DNA from: Mycoplasma haemofelis str. Langford 1
GTDB taxonomy: Bacteria > Bacillota_I > Bacilli_A > Mycoplasmatales > Mycoplasmoidaceae
Reading direction: 5' to 3'
NCBI RefSeq assembly: GCF_000200735.1
Contig: NC_014970.1
Span: 434,001 to 498,000, forward strand
DNA: 64,000 bases
Shown: positions 41,339 to 50,962 of the stretch, one piece after another
Numbering within the stretch: the stretch's first letter is position 1
Layout of the letters: the number at the start of each line of letters is the position of its first letter
Made by a program: the position numbers and the translations under genes
Notes under the pieces: model-generated
Told to the model about the DNA's origin: nothing
Database searches by the model: none
Seen by the model: only the letters and a program-made list of their open reading frames with translations

Positions 41339-41728
41339 CTAAATCTCGACGTAAACGGCAGCTCCAAGGCTGCATTGGCTTCTTTTCGCCTCTGTTGCAG
41401 TTACAATCATTCGGTCATCAATCTTAGGATCATCCTTCTTGCCTCTAAAGGATTCTAGAGAGGTGTAATCGGATGATGAAGTTTGGGGAGCGCTAGCTGG
41501 AGTTGCTTCTCTTTTTCTTCTAAATAGAAAGGTGCATCCTTGAATATCCTCATATTCCTGAATGTCTTCTATTGAATCTATCTTGGCAATCTTCTTAGTG
41601 ATGTATTTGACTGGCTTTGGTCTAGGAACGTACTTCCCAGCTATATAGGAGCCACCAAAGGATAATGTGGTAGCTCCTGAAATGATTCCCATGGTACTTA
41701 GAACGGAAAATAAAAATCTATCTGTCAT
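41339..41728 (-). CDS. Hypothetical membrane-anchored protein, 129 aa
   Basis: ATG 41728. MTDRFLFSVLSTMGIISG begins a hydrophobic segment to residue about 33, followed by a very basic stretch (KYVPRPKPVKYITKKIAK), then DIQGCTFLFRRKRE and a C-terminal CSLGAAVYVEI. The single C-T-F-L-F and AAVYVEI pieces recall a stripped-down family B domain, but the W-x-Y-x4-Q end is missing. No TGA codons in frame. Function unknown. Confidence 0.75.
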   Translation of the reverse strand: MTDRFLFSVLSTMGIISGATTLSFGGSYIAGKYVPRPKPVKYITKKIAKIDSIEDIQEYEDIQGCTFLFRRKREATPASAPQTSSSDYTSLESFRGKKDDPKIDDRMIVTATEAKRSQCSLGAAVYVEI

Positions 41729-41756
41729 GAAGAGAAGGATCTAGGTTGATAGGTTT

Positions 41757-42383
41757 ATGCCTTTTAGTTTTTTTAAAATTGCAGTTCCTGCATCTGGCCT
41801 TGGCATGGTTGGGACTGCCGGACTTTTAAACTTCTACCTTAAAGATCAAGCTGTTGTCGAGGGTAAATATAGATTTAGAGATATATTTTCGCCCGCCCTT
41901 CTTGGCCCTTCTGAAGATGCATTATGAAATTCTAAACTTTCTAAATTAAAGGCTTCTTCTGTTCACGGAGTGAATGAGAAGCTATCTAAGGCTAAAAGTT
42001 ACGCTGATCAGAATAACGGTAAGAGTTTATTGCAAGATGCATGTAACTCTATTTATGGCATGGAATTCTTTGGAAAGGATTCTGATGAATATAAGAATTT
42101 CAAGGATTTTTGCTCTCGGAACAACAAGGATAAACTTCCCTCCGATAAATTTATAGGTGACGATGATGGTTCCTTATCTAAACAGGCTAAAGATATATTT
42201 GGATCTTCAGGATCATTCAGTAATAGTTTTAAGGAGGAAGTAAAAGATAAGATTACTGATAACAACGCCACACAAGATCATAAAAATGCAATTAAGGATT
42301 GATGCTCTAAATATGGGGATGAACCTTATATGCAGGACTGGATTTCTACCGATTTTGATATCTATTGCAGAAAGAAGGATTAA
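41757..42383 (+). CDS. Family H paralogue, 208 aa
   Basis: MPFSFFKIAVPASGLGMVG anchor, FRDIFSPALLG, LLQDACNSIYGMEFFGKDS, FCSRNNKDKLPS, IKDWCSKYGDEPYMQDW, DIYCRKKD. A divergent H member: the EGC-x-x-I-Y motif is DAC-x-x-I-Y and YCSKTN is FCSRNN. Convergent overlap of 4 bases with 42380-42682. Confidence 0.82.
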
Positions 42384-42682
42384 TCTTCCGAATTCATAGG
42401 AGATTCTTCTGTGTAGATAAGATTCCGCCTTACTTCTTCTTTCATAGCCTTCATTTCTTCTTCATTATCTGGAATTTGATATAGTTCCTTAGCTCACTTC
42501 TTGTCGTTTGGATTAATCACATCAACCCCCTTCTCCTTCATATTCTGAAGAATCTTAATCTGGTTTAAATAGGGAGTTAAATCGTCCTTTTGATTCTTAT
42601 TTGTAAAGTGAAATACTATTGCGAATGTCATTAATCCCAAAGATAATGCGCATGCCAATAGGAAGATGACTTTGATGATCAA
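42380..42682 (-). CDS. Small single-pass membrane protein, about 100 aa
   Basis: TTG 42682 begins LIIKVIFLLACALSLGL, one strong transmembrane segment (residues 2-25), then a Lys/Asp/Glu-rich soluble part with one TGA-Trp and an acidic end (IYTEESPMNSED). No ATG or GTG is available in this frame upstream. Not part of any paralogue family here. Function unknown. Confidence 0.65.
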
Positions 42683-42706
42683 TGTATTTAGAAATTTAGC
42701 ACTTTC

Positions 42707-43447
42707 ATGAGGGTAAAGGACTTCTTATTTAAAGAGCCCCTTCAGGAAGGGATACTTGTAGAGAGAAGGAATAGATTTATAGTTGATGTAAAGATTAAAG
42801 GAGAGATTCACACTTGTCATTGTCCCAGTACTGGAAAGATAGGTAATTTTGACTTAAGGGGAAGGCCATGCCTCCTATCTAAGAGTGATAATCCTAATCG
42901 AAAGACTGCCTATACAGTGGAAGCTCTATCTTTTAATAAGGTGGAGGACTCATATAAATCCTGAATAGGGATTAATCAGAATGCCATTAATAGATATGTT
43001 GAATATTACTTGTCTCATGGGGCTTTTGAAGACATGGTGGGAGAACTTTCTCAAGTCATGAGAGAACAAACCTTGGGTAATGCAAAGATAGACTTTCGAG
43101 TTGGAGATGTCTTCATAGAGGTTAAGATGCCCCTATGAAGAATAGATATGGAAGTGCCTGATTACATCTCCACCCATGACAATGGTATCTTTAATTCTCA
43201 TGAGAGATTGCTAAAGCACCTTAATGCCTTTTCTAGTTTTCTGAAGGGGAATCAGAAGGCAATACTTCTCTTCTGCTACATGTATGATCATTCCGGAGTT
43301 CGTATTAATAGAAAGAATCCTAGATATAGGAAGATAAAGAGAATGCTTGAGAGAGGTACTATTGGAGGGATGGAGCAATGACAAGCTAATTTCAAAATTA
43401 CAGAAAGAGGTGTAAGGTTAACTCGTTATTTTCAAATCTTGGAATAG
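42707..43447 (+). CDS. sfsA: SfsA-family nuclease homologue, 246 aa
   Basis: One of two recognisable conserved proteins in the window. Matches the SfsA family (named for sugar fermentation stimulation; now classed as DNA/RNA nucleases): LVERRNRFIVDV, HTCHCPSTGKIGN, SKSDNPNRKTAYTVEAL, AKIDFRVGDVFIEVKMPL (acidic and Lys residues of a PD-(D/E)xK-like site), and a final HLNAFSSFLKGNQKAILLF region. Length is close to the family norm. TGA-Trp at 42962, 43136 and 43379. No signal peptide, so cytoplasmic. A housekeeping-like gene set in paralogue arrays. Confidence 0.88.
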
Positions 43448-43499
43448 TGAGAGATTAAAAAGATTGGGCTTTATTTTCATCACTTAGAATTCACAACCT

Positions 43500-44120
43500 A
43501 TGTCATATAAATTGATGGGAGCGGCTTCGTTGGCTGCTGTTTCTGGAGCTACCGGTTTGGCAGTTGCTAATAGAGAGAAGATATTTGGTAAGTCTAAGAC
43601 TCTAGCGGATGAGCTTAAAGAGAAGGGATATAAACTGATTTCGGGTGTAAGTGATACCGACAAGAGAAAGACTATTCTAGATGCTAAAGTGGATGCTTAC
43701 AAGAAGCTAAAAGACTCTTCTCAAGAATTTACGGGGAAGAATAAGGAGGCCATGAGTGCTGATATTCTTTTGAAATCTTGTCAAGAATTGGAGACATTGA
43801 GTGACTATAAGTCTGTATCTTCTAAATTTAAGAAGTGATGTGTTTTAGACTTCAATGATGTGCTAGTTACTATGGAGGGAAAGAATGCAATTTCAGATGA
43901 AAGTGCTGAGGGAACTAAATGAAAGACTCCACTGAAGGATCATAGGGCACAGATGAAGTTAGTGATTACTGGAGTTACTGATAATGATGCGGGAGATACT
44001 CAGTGGGGTAAGGTAAAAGAATGATGTGACTCTACCTTCAAAGTCCCCTACTCTCATGACTCTAAAGATGATTTTGATAGAGTTAAGAGTTGATGTTTAA
44101 CTTCTGAGAAGCGAAATTAA
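43500..44120 (+). CDS. Family J paralogue, 206 aa
   Basis: MSYKLMGAASLAAVSGATG; collinear with 887-1498 (EKIFGKSKTLADELKEKGYK, KKWCVLDFNDVLVTM, HRAQMKLVI, VKEWCDSTFKVPYSHDS, VKSWCLTSE). Conservation between the two copies is high along the whole length. Convergent overlap of 4 bases with the minus B gene. Confidence 0.86.
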
Positions 44121-44635
44121 CGAGTAGTATCTATTCTCTTAAGATAGTTTTTAAACTGAGAATTATTCTGGTCGCTCTTGTAGTATCTTCACCCCGGACT
44201 TCACCACTTATTAGAAACGAAAATATCCTGATCTCCTACCTCTTTACAAGTCCTTTCAATTTGTGAATAGTCTCCTCTTTTAGATTTCGCAATTTCTTGT
44301 CTTAACGTCTCTTTCTCTACTTTTTGAAAGGTGCCCCAGTAAGAACTTATTAACTTATGTATTCTACACTCCTTCTTAATTGGAGCGACTGCCTTCGCCG
44401 GTACATCTTGCTTTTTTGCTTTAACAACTACAGGAGTTGTTACTTTTACAGGGACAGTCTCCTTTTCTAAATTCTCAACTACTTCAGGATCCTCTAACGA
44501 ATGGGAAGCCGTTCTTAAGCTTTCACTTTTCCCACCTTCAAATATAAATTCACTTAATATTCCAACTGTTCCTAAAGCTAATGCAGAAGCTCCAAAGAGA
44601 GCCCTCACCATCTCTGAAACTAATATAGATGCCAT
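44117..44635 (-). CDS. Family B protein, subtype with DIFVSNK, 172 aa
   Basis: MASILVSEMVRALFGASALALG anchor, linker with repeated VKVTTPVVVKAK, KKECRIHKLISSYWGTFQK, ERTCKEVGDQDIFVSNKWW, GWRYYKSDQNNSQFKNYL. In this array the DIFVSNK subtype lies directly downstream of a DILV subtype gene (here 44642), a pairing repeated at 45306/45876 and fused at 46585-47547. Confidence 0.85.
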
Positions 44636-44641
44636 AACAAA

Positions 44642-45175
44642 CTAAGACCTTCCGCTATTCGCTAAATAACTCTTAAATTGCTGATGATTCTGTTCCCAAG
44701 AAGAATAATCCCATCTTCTATTTCATCCTCATCATGAATTAACTACCAAGATATCTTTCCCCTTAGCTTCATCGCATCTCCTTTGAATCGTCTGAGTGTT
44801 AACTCTCTCCCCCTTTCCAGCTTTCTCCTTTAAGAACTCCTCCCAAGTGCCAATCTTAGATATCTTTCATGTTCTTTCGGAAGAACTACTCAATTGATGA
44901 ATAGTGCATCCCTTCGGCTTCACTTGTCTTGTTACTCTAACTTTTGCGGGAGTTTTGACTTCTGTAACTTCTACTTTTGGAGTCGATATCTTTAAACTCT
45001 CTGGTTTAGGTTCCGAAATACCGGTCTCTTCCTCGGAAATGCTTGTTAAATTAAGTTCCTTAGGTTCTTCTGTATCTTTAAGTTGTGCAGCTGTTAATGC
45101 AGAAATTCCCAAAGTAACTCCAGTTCCTGCAAGCACAGAGCCCCCAAGCAACAACTTGGAAAACCAATCCAACAT
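44642..45175 (-). CDS. Family B protein, subtype with DILV, 177 aa
   Basis: MLDWFSKLLLGGSVLAGTG anchor, Glu/Lys linker, PKGCTIHQLSSSSERTWKI, RRCDEAKGKDILVVNSWWG, WDYSSWEQNHQQFKSYL. Starts just downstream of a 7-bp promoter-region repeat (45220-45266). Several consecutive TGA-Trp codons near residue 150. Confidence 0.85.
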
Positions 45176-45200
45176 CTTTTAGAAGACTCAAGATAATCAA

Positions 45201-45211
45201 TTTTCGTATAG
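45201..45211 (-). promoter_or_regulatory. Conserved promoter-like element
   Basis: Plus-strand TTTTCGTATAG (minus strand CTATACGAAAA), 26 bases upstream of the start at 45175. Found again at 46480-46490 and 56562-56571, each 30-40 bases upstream of a minus B gene. CTATAC could be the -10 region. Confidence 0.55.
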
Positions 45212-45219
45212 CTATTTTC

Positions 45220-45266
45220 AAGCCTCAAGCCTCAAGCCTCAAGCCTCAAGCCTCAAGCCTCAAGCC
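45220..45266 (-). repeat. 7-bp tandem repeat (6.7 copies) upstream of a B gene
   Basis: Unit AAGCCTC (minus strand GAGGCTT), perfect. It lies just upstream of the promoter-like element of 44642-45175. On the coding strand each unit supplies a TTGAGG, similar to a -35 sequence, at 7-base steps. Confidence 0.88.
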
Positions 45267-45305
45267 ATAAAATTTGACAACATTTCCGCTTTTGAAAGCG
45301 TGAAA

Positions 45306-45866
45306 CTATCTTACTTTGATCTTTTGCAAATATTTAGAAAACTTGTTCTTCAAATCCGTTCTCTTTTGGTCGGCATCATAATATTTCCAACCACTCTTAT
45401 ATTTATTGGATACGAAAATCTCTTTACCTTCAGCCTTCTCGCAAGCGTCTTCGATTCCTTTGTAATCTCCAGCTTTAGCTTCCTTCTTTAACTCCTCCTT
45501 ATTGGTTGCTATAAATTCACCAGTAGATTCACTTTTCAACTTGTAAAGCTTACATTCTGGCTTAACCGGAATAACTTGCTTCTCTTCTTCAACTACTTGG
45601 GGTTTTGAATCCTTGATCTCTTCCTCTGCTTCAATCTGTGTATCTTCAAAAGAGTCAGATACTTCAGTTGGCGATTCCTCTATGATATCCTCGCTTAAGA
45701 TTTCCTCATTCTCATTGTTGGATGAAACTGTCTTTATTTCTGTAGATGGGTGTTCTTTGCTTTCTCCACCAAATATGAAACCACTCATTGCCCCTCCAAC
45801 ACCAAGGGCTACAGCAGAACTTCCTAGAATAATCTTTGTTATTCCGGAAACAAGGACAGAGGACAT
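45306..45866 (-). CDS. Family B protein, subtype with DIFVSNK, 186 aa
   Basis: MSSVLVSGITKIILGSSAVALG anchor, an acidic linker of about 75 residues, KPECKLYKLKSESTGEFIA, DACEKAEGKEIFVSNKYKS, GWKYYDADQ, KNKFSKYLQKIKVR. No TGA codons, unusual for the region. Downstream partner of 45876-46448. Confidence 0.87.
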   Translation of the reverse strand: MSSVLVSGITKIILGSSAVALGVGGAMSGFIFGGESKEHPSTEIKTVSSNNENEEILSEDIIEESPTEVSDSFEDTQIEAEEEIKDSKPQVVEEEKQVIPVKPECKLYKLKSESTGEFIATNKEELKKEAKAGDYKGIEDACEKAEGKEIFVSNKYKSGWKYYDADQKRTDLKNKFSKYLQKIKVR

Positions 45867-45875
45867 AAGGAGACT

Positions 45876-46448
45876 TTATTTCTTTTTCTCGTCTAGATAG
45901 CTCTTAAACTGGGGATGATTTTGATCTTCTTCAAAGTAGTCTCATTGTCTTCTTGCGTATCATGCTTTAGATCTATTAGCTACTAAGATATCCTTACCTT
46001 GTGATCTATCACAGATAGCTTTTATATCTTCTTGGTTAATTCGATCATTAGCCCTATTTTTTAAAAGCTTATCTAAAGTCCCCACTTCAGAAATCCTCCA
46101 TTTGACTCCTACAGAGCTTTCCAATTGGTGAATAACACAACCTTTCTTCTCTACTGGGGCAGTAGTTTTTCTTGGAGCTACGGGAGTAGATGGTTGATTT
46201 TCTGTCCTAGATTCGGTATTAGAAGAAACTAATGAAGAATTCTGAGAGTCTGCTTGGGTGTCGGAAGTAGTTTCTTCATCTTCTGTGTTGCCTTGTGATG
46301 TAGAGTGTGCTAGTTGTATCTCTGTTTTGGGGGCGGATTCGTCTTCTTTAAAGCCTATAGAAGATAGTATGGAATTTCTTAATCCAGCTCCCGCGCCAAC
46401 AACTAAAACAGTGCCTCAGAATAACTTCGGCAACAAAGGCAATGCCAT
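45876..46448 (-). CDS. Family B protein, subtype with DILV, 190 aa
   Basis: ATG 46448: MALPLLPKLFWGTVLVVGAG, with TGA-Trp at residue 11. Acidic/Ser-Thr linker, KKGCVIHQLESSVGVKWRI, ICDRSQGKDILVANRSKAW, QWDYFEEDQNHPQFKSYL. Not heptad-repeated upstream but does carry the TTTTCGTATAG element at 46480. Its stop lies 9 bases before the ATG of 45306-45866. Confidence 0.84.
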
Positions 46449-46479
46449 CGGAGAAAACTAGGAAATTCAATAAAACCGA

Positions 46480-46490
46480 TTTTCGTATAG
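46480..46490 (-). promoter_or_regulatory. Conserved promoter-like element
   Basis: TTTTCGTATAG on the plus strand, 32 bases upstream of the start at 46448; same element as at 45201 and 56562. Confidence 0.5.
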
Positions 46491-46584
46491 TTACTTTCCA
46501 AAACCTGAGTTACACATTTTTAGAATCGAAAGTATGTCCCTTCTTGTATGGAAAATTACCTGATAATCTTAAGACTGTATGAAC

Positions 46585-47547
46585 CTACTTAACTTTTAAA
46601 TACTTTTCAAATTTACTCTTCAATCCTCTGTCATTCTGGTCTTGTTCGTAATATCTCCATCCACTCTTGTTTTTATTTGAAACGAAAATATCCCTATCTA
46701 CCTCTTTGTCACATGCCGTTTCTATTTGGGAATAATCACCTTTTCCATCCTTAAGGATTTCTTGCTTTAAAGCTTCTTTACTGATTGATTCAAAGTGCCC
46801 TTTATCGGAACTTCGCAATTTGTGCAATCTACATTCCTTTTTGGGCGGAGGAGTTTCTTCAACTGGAACGGATTCCGGTACATCTTCTTCTGAAGCTTGA
46901 GCCTCTTCAGAAGAAGGTGTTTCTTCGCCCTCGAAAGTATCTAATTCCTCTTCATCAACGGACTCCGTTTCTTCCTTCTCAAAAGAAACCGTTTGCAGTT
47001 CTGTCTTAAGAGTCTCTTGTGGTTGTTTTCTTTTTTCTAAATAGTCCTTAAATTGCTGATGCTTTTGGTCTCAGTCAGAATAATCTCACTTTCTCCAAAA
47101 CCACCCTCTTCTAACTACTAAAACATCCCCCGTCGATTCTTCATTACATTTTTGCCTAATGGAGTGTTCGTTAATTGATTCTCCTTTTAAATACTTCTCC
47201 CCTCAGAATTGTTCTCAACTTCCAATCTCAGATATGCTTCATGTTGATCCTGCAGAGCTATTAAGTTGATGTATAGTACATCCCTTTCTTCTTGTTACAG
47301 AAGGAGTAGGAGATTCACTGTTACGTGTGGATTCTGTTCCTTTGGACTCCTCTGTTTGGGTAGTTTCGCCTGCAGAAACTTCTGAGTAAGAATAACCTGC
47401 TAAACCGATTTCTTTAGGAGAATTGGTTGCGGTAGATAATCCGACGTTCCCGAATTCTATGGCTTTTAGAAAGGAAACGCCTAAGCTAATTCCTGTTCCA
47501 ACGAGTAGAGAATGACCCAAGAGTGCCTTGGAGAATCCACCCAGCAT
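46585..47547 (-). CDS. Fused two-domain family B protein, 320 aa
   Basis: One continuous frame from ATG 47547 to TAG 46585. First part is a DILV-subtype protein: anchor MLGGFSKALLGHSLLVG, KGCTIHQLNSSAGSTW, GDVLVVRRGW, WDYSDWDQKHQQFKDYLE. With no stop it runs into a second acidic linker, then KKECRLHKLRSSDKGHFE, ACDKEVDRDIFVSNKNKSG, WRYYEQDQ, SKFEKYLKVK of the DIFVSNK subtype. The second gene's own anchor is missing. Elsewhere these are two adjacent genes, so this looks like fusion by deletion. Confidence 0.88.
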
Positions 47548-47601
47548 CTTTTAGAAGAGTTAGAAATTTCAAATTATTCGATTTTCCCCTAGTGATTTTT
47601 C

Positions 47602-47627
47602 CAGCCTCCAGCCTCCAGCCTCCAGCC
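47602..47627 (-). repeat. 7-bp tandem repeat (3.7 copies) upstream of the fused B gene
   Basis: Unit CAGCCTC, about 55 bases upstream of the start at 47547; a variant of the 45220 heptad (AAGCCTC) in the same relative place. Confidence 0.85.
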
Positions 47628-47705
47628 ATAATTTCGAAGATTGTGAAAATTTGTGTCGTTTAATTGAAAGGATCGTGGAGATTGAATTTGGATGTAAATT
47701 TACTT

Positions 47706-48272
47706 TTATGCTGTTCTTTGAAGGTGTCCTTTAAATTCAGAGCCATCTTGTTTCTCCTGAGAATAATCCCACTCCCCTCATCAGTTATTTCTAAAGTTTT
47801 TGAATACTAAAACTCCCCCTCCCTTGGCTTTATCGCAGGCTTCCTTTATTCTTTTCTTAGCATTTACACTAGTACTGTTCTGAGATAAAAATTGATCTCC
47901 CACTACAGGATCTTTGAATCTTCATGGTTTAACGCTAGAACTTCCAAGGACATAGATCATACACCCCCCCTTCTCTTCAGGAACTTCAACTTTTGGTTGT
48001 GGTTCCGAAACAGCAGGGCTTATCTCTTCTTTAACTTCTTCTATGACTTCTATGACTTCTATTTCAGAAGCTTGTGCTTGAATTTCTGGCTTTTCATCTT
48101 CTTCGGTAACAGGATCGCTATCTATCTCGGAATCAGAGGCCTTTGTTAATTGATGTTTTCCCGTTTTTAAATCATCCCCGTTACCAGATGAAAAACCATG
48201 TATAAGTCCTCCAGTTCCTAAAGCAACAACCGTACTTCCTAGAATGACTTTAACTATTTCAGAAATTAACAC
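47706..48272 (-). CDS. Family B protein with GTG start, 188 aa
   Basis: GTG 48272 (VLISEIVKVILGSTVVALG) matches the anchors of 44117 and 45306; it lies 3 bases after the upstream gene's stop. Acidic linker containing a 9-bp repeat (EVIEVIEEV), GCMIYVLGSSSVKPW, ACDKAKGGGVLVFKNF, EWDYSQEKQDGSEFKGHL. With 48276 it forms a further subtype pair (GSEF near the end of both). Confidence 0.83.
48039..48062 (-). repeat. In-frame 9-bp tandem repeat (2.7 copies)
   Basis: Unit TTCTATGAC (plus strand), encoding repeated Val-Ile-Glu in the acidic linker of 47706-48272. Confidence 0.85.
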
Positions 48273-48275
48273 TCT

Positions 48276-48899
48276 CTATCGCTTAGATTCCTCTTTGGAA
48301 AGGTATGATGTAAATTCACTTCCTTTTTGATCCTTATCCTCGTAATCCCAATCCCATGTTAGCCAAGACTGCTTTTTATTTTTTATAAGAATAGATCCCC
48401 CCTCGGCTTTATCGCAAGCCGCTTTGATTCTTTTATAGGCGGCAGTTTGTCTCTTACCGTTTAAGAACGATTCTCCGCTTCCAACATTTTTAAATTTTCA
48501 AGGTTTACTGGAGGAACTAACTAGTTGATGAATTACGCACCCAGTCTTCTTGGGTGCTACTTGTGGTAAAGCTATAGGAACATCTTCAGGATTACCTTCG
48601 GCATGAGACCCTTTAATGACCAACCTCTCTCCAGCAACTTCTGAAATCTTAAGTGTCTCCACCTTTCCTTCGGAAGAGCCGGAAGTATTTGTACTTTGAG
48701 TAGATTCTTGTACTTGACCGGCTTTTGATGGTTCTGAACTAAATTCCTCGTCTTCGCTATAAGATGCTTCTGATTTTGTTTTCGATGTAGTTAATTCAAG
48801 ACTTTCCAGTATTTGTGAAGGCAATAAAGCACTACCTACTCCAACACCTGCTCCAGCAAGTACCATACCTCCCCAGAACAAACCTGATAAAGAAGCCAT
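48276..48899 (-). CDS. Family B protein, 207 aa
   Basis: MASLSGLFWGGMVLAGAGVG anchor, the longest linker of the family (about 105 residues, Ser/Glu-rich), KKTGCVIHQLVSSSSKPWKF, ACDKAEGGSILIKNKKQSW, WDWDYEDKDQKGSEFTSYL. Upstream partner of 47706. A two-copy heptad (48954-48966) lies upstream. Confidence 0.85.
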
Positions 48900-48953
48900 A
48901 ATTTGGAAAAATTAAAGAACTCAAAGTAGCTATCTCAAATGTAGCCAACTTTT

Positions 48954-48966
48954 CAAGTCTCAAGTC
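48954..48966 (-). repeat. Two-copy 7-bp repeat upstream of a B gene
   Basis: CAAGTCT CAAGTC, same as at 8230-8242, 55 bases upstream of the start at 48899. Confidence 0.65.
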
Positions 48967-49009
48967 ATATATTTTTTGAAATGAAATGCCGAAGACAAGC
49001 TTTAAAAGC

Positions 49010-49574
49010 TTACCTTCTTTGAGTATTTAATGTCGCTAGGTACTTGTCAAACTTACCTTTCAATCTACTTTGATCTTCTGGGTAATAACGTCAACCAGTA
49101 CTATTCTTGTTAGAAACAAAGATATCCTGATTCCCCTTAGCTTCGCATTCCGTTTTTATCTTTTGCAGATCATTCTTTCTGGATGTAGGAATCTCCTTCT
49201 CTAACTCCTCCTTAGTTGTTTGTTTAAAGTTACCATAGTACTCACTAGTTAACTTATGGAGACGACACTCAGGCTTCTTGACAGGAACAACTTCCTCTAC
49301 AATCGGTTGAGAAATAGGTTCCTCAGTAACTACCCCCTCTTCTTCTGAAGGCTGCAAATCCTCAGATGATTCAGTTAACTGTTCAGAATCAAGCTCTTCT
49401 CCAAAATTAAGATCTTGCTCTTCATTGCTCTTCATTGCTCTTTGATGAAACCGTACTTAAAGGCTCTTCTTTACTTTCTCCAAATACCAATTCACTCAAC
49501 GCCCCTACGGCGCCAAAAGATACGGCTGAACCTCCCAAAATGATTTTTGCTATCCCTGACGCAAGTATTGACAT
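49010..49574 (-). pseudogene. Family B gene, out of frame through a 10-bp repeat
   Basis: ATG 49574 gives MSILASGIAKIILGGSAVSFG, the anchor of the DIFVSNK subtype, and runs to SSKSNEEQ. There the unit TTGCTCTTCA (plus strand) is present in 2.7 copies (49415-49441) and the frame is lost. With one unit fewer it continues DLNFGEELDSEQLTESSEDL, KKPECRLHKLTSEYYGNF, CEAKGNQDIFVSNKNSTGW, RYYPEDQSRLKGKFDKYL to TAA 49010. Confidence 0.87.
49415..49441 (-). repeat. 10-bp tandem repeat (2.7 copies) in a B gene
   Basis: Unit TTGCTCTTCA (plus strand). Deleting one unit rejoins anchor and domain of 49010-49574. Confidence 0.9.
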
Positions 49575-49699
49575 AGGATTTTATGTTCTTCTAATAGCTC
49601 CGGAATATAGTCGGATTTGTATCTTTTTTATCTTCCAATAGAAAATGTGTAGATCGTAGAAACATGCTCTCTATCTTCAGATAAGGATCTTCCTTAATT
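49575..49699. promoter_or_regulatory. Divergent intergenic region
   Basis: AT-rich spacer between the minus B gene and the plus A array starting at 49700. No repeat or clear hairpin seen. Confidence 0.35.
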
Positions 49700-50347
49700 A
49701 TGGCTGCGCTAGCGACAAAGACATTCTTAGCTACAGGAGCTTTAGGACTGACGTCTGCTTCTGGATTTGGGATTTATAAGGGTTTTCTAGAGCCGTCGAC
49801 CATAAAGGACAAGGTTCTTTCTGCTCATAAGGGAGTTTCCTATTCCTTCTTGAAGTTAGGGGATAGTAATTGAAAATCCATACAGGATGAATATGCGAAA
49901 CAGGGAGCTATTGATAAGCCTGTTAAGAATGGGAAAGAAGTAACTAAAGAGGATTTACCCGCTTGATGCCAAGAAGCTATCAATAGTTATTTCCATGAGG
50001 GAGAGACTTCCAAATTCAATTCTGTTCTGCGATGGTGTTATGTGAATCTCAATAGCTTTGAAGCTCAAGCTACAGCATTAAATAAGGTTCTTTTGGGTCA
50101 AAAAACTAATGATACTGAAACTTGGAAAACGGCTTGAAATGCCTACAAGCCTTACGTAGGCGATAGTAAATGGAAGATTACTGATTCCTCTGCGGATACT
50201 AATTTAAACGGGGCAGAGGAGGGAAAAGGAGCCACCGCTTTGCAGACTTGGTGTTCTTCTAAATCCACTATTCATATGTATGAAAATGGAGCAAAGGATG
50301 CTTTCTTGAAGTTTGAGAAGTTCTGTCTTAAAGATAAAGTAAATTAA
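49700..50347 (+). CDS. Family A1 paralogue, 215 aa
   Basis: Opens the second A array. MAALATKTFLATGALGLTSA anchor, SGFGIYKGF, TIKDKVLSAHKG, EDLPAWC, LRWCYVNLNSFEAQ, KITDSSADTNLNGAEEGK, LQTWC, MYENGAKDAFLKFEKFCLK. Ends at TAA 50345, directly before ATG 50348. Confidence 0.86.
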
Positions 50348-50962
50348 ATGTCTCTTAAGTTCGCTGGAGCATTGGGAGGGGCTGCAGCCGCTTCAACAGG
50401 CGCATATGGGATCTATCACTTATCTTCCTCTAAACCTACTGAAACCATAAGGAGTAAGTTAGAGGCACACTTTAAAGGAACTAACACTATCTTTTTAGAG
50501 TCAGGGCATGAGGAATGGTCAAAGTTAAGTGATTGATATTCCAAGGCGCAGAATAAACCTAAGAAGGACGATGGAGCATCGAGTCTGGATTTGAGCGAAG
50601 TTAAGATTTGGTGCTCTGAGAAAGTAAGTCGGGAATTTAAGTCTGATACTGACTCTCTTTATCAGCAAGTTAAGAACTTTTGTTTCTTAAATGTAAATAC
50701 CCTTCTTAAAGAGTCTGGAAAGTCATCCTTGAGATCTTCTCAATCTGCTGAGCATCAGGATTGAAAGAATGCATGAACTTCCTATAATTCCGATTCCTCT
50801 AAAGAGAGTAAGGGTTTGAAAATTAGTGATTTATCCGTGAATGTAAATGAGGAAGTTGCAGGAGGAAAAGCTATGCATGCTTGATGTACTGCCACCAAAG
50901 ATAAGAAGATGTATGATTCAGAGTCTTTGTTTTCTGCATTTAAAGCTTGGTGTCTTAAATAA
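50348..50962 (+). CDS. Family A2 paralogue, 204 aa
   Basis: MSLKFAGALGGAAAASTG anchor, AYGIYHLSS, TIRSKLEAHFKGTNTIFLE, VKIWCSEKVSREFKSD, FCFLNVNTLLKESGKSSLRS, GGKAMHAWC, MYDSESLFSAFKAWCLK. Very like 3442-4071. Stop overlaps the next ATG by one base. Confidence 0.87.

Noticed and set aside
45220..45266. CRISPR-like array
   Set aside because: Units of 7 bp are contiguous with no spacers; no cas genes are seen. The same holds for the 11-bp repeats.
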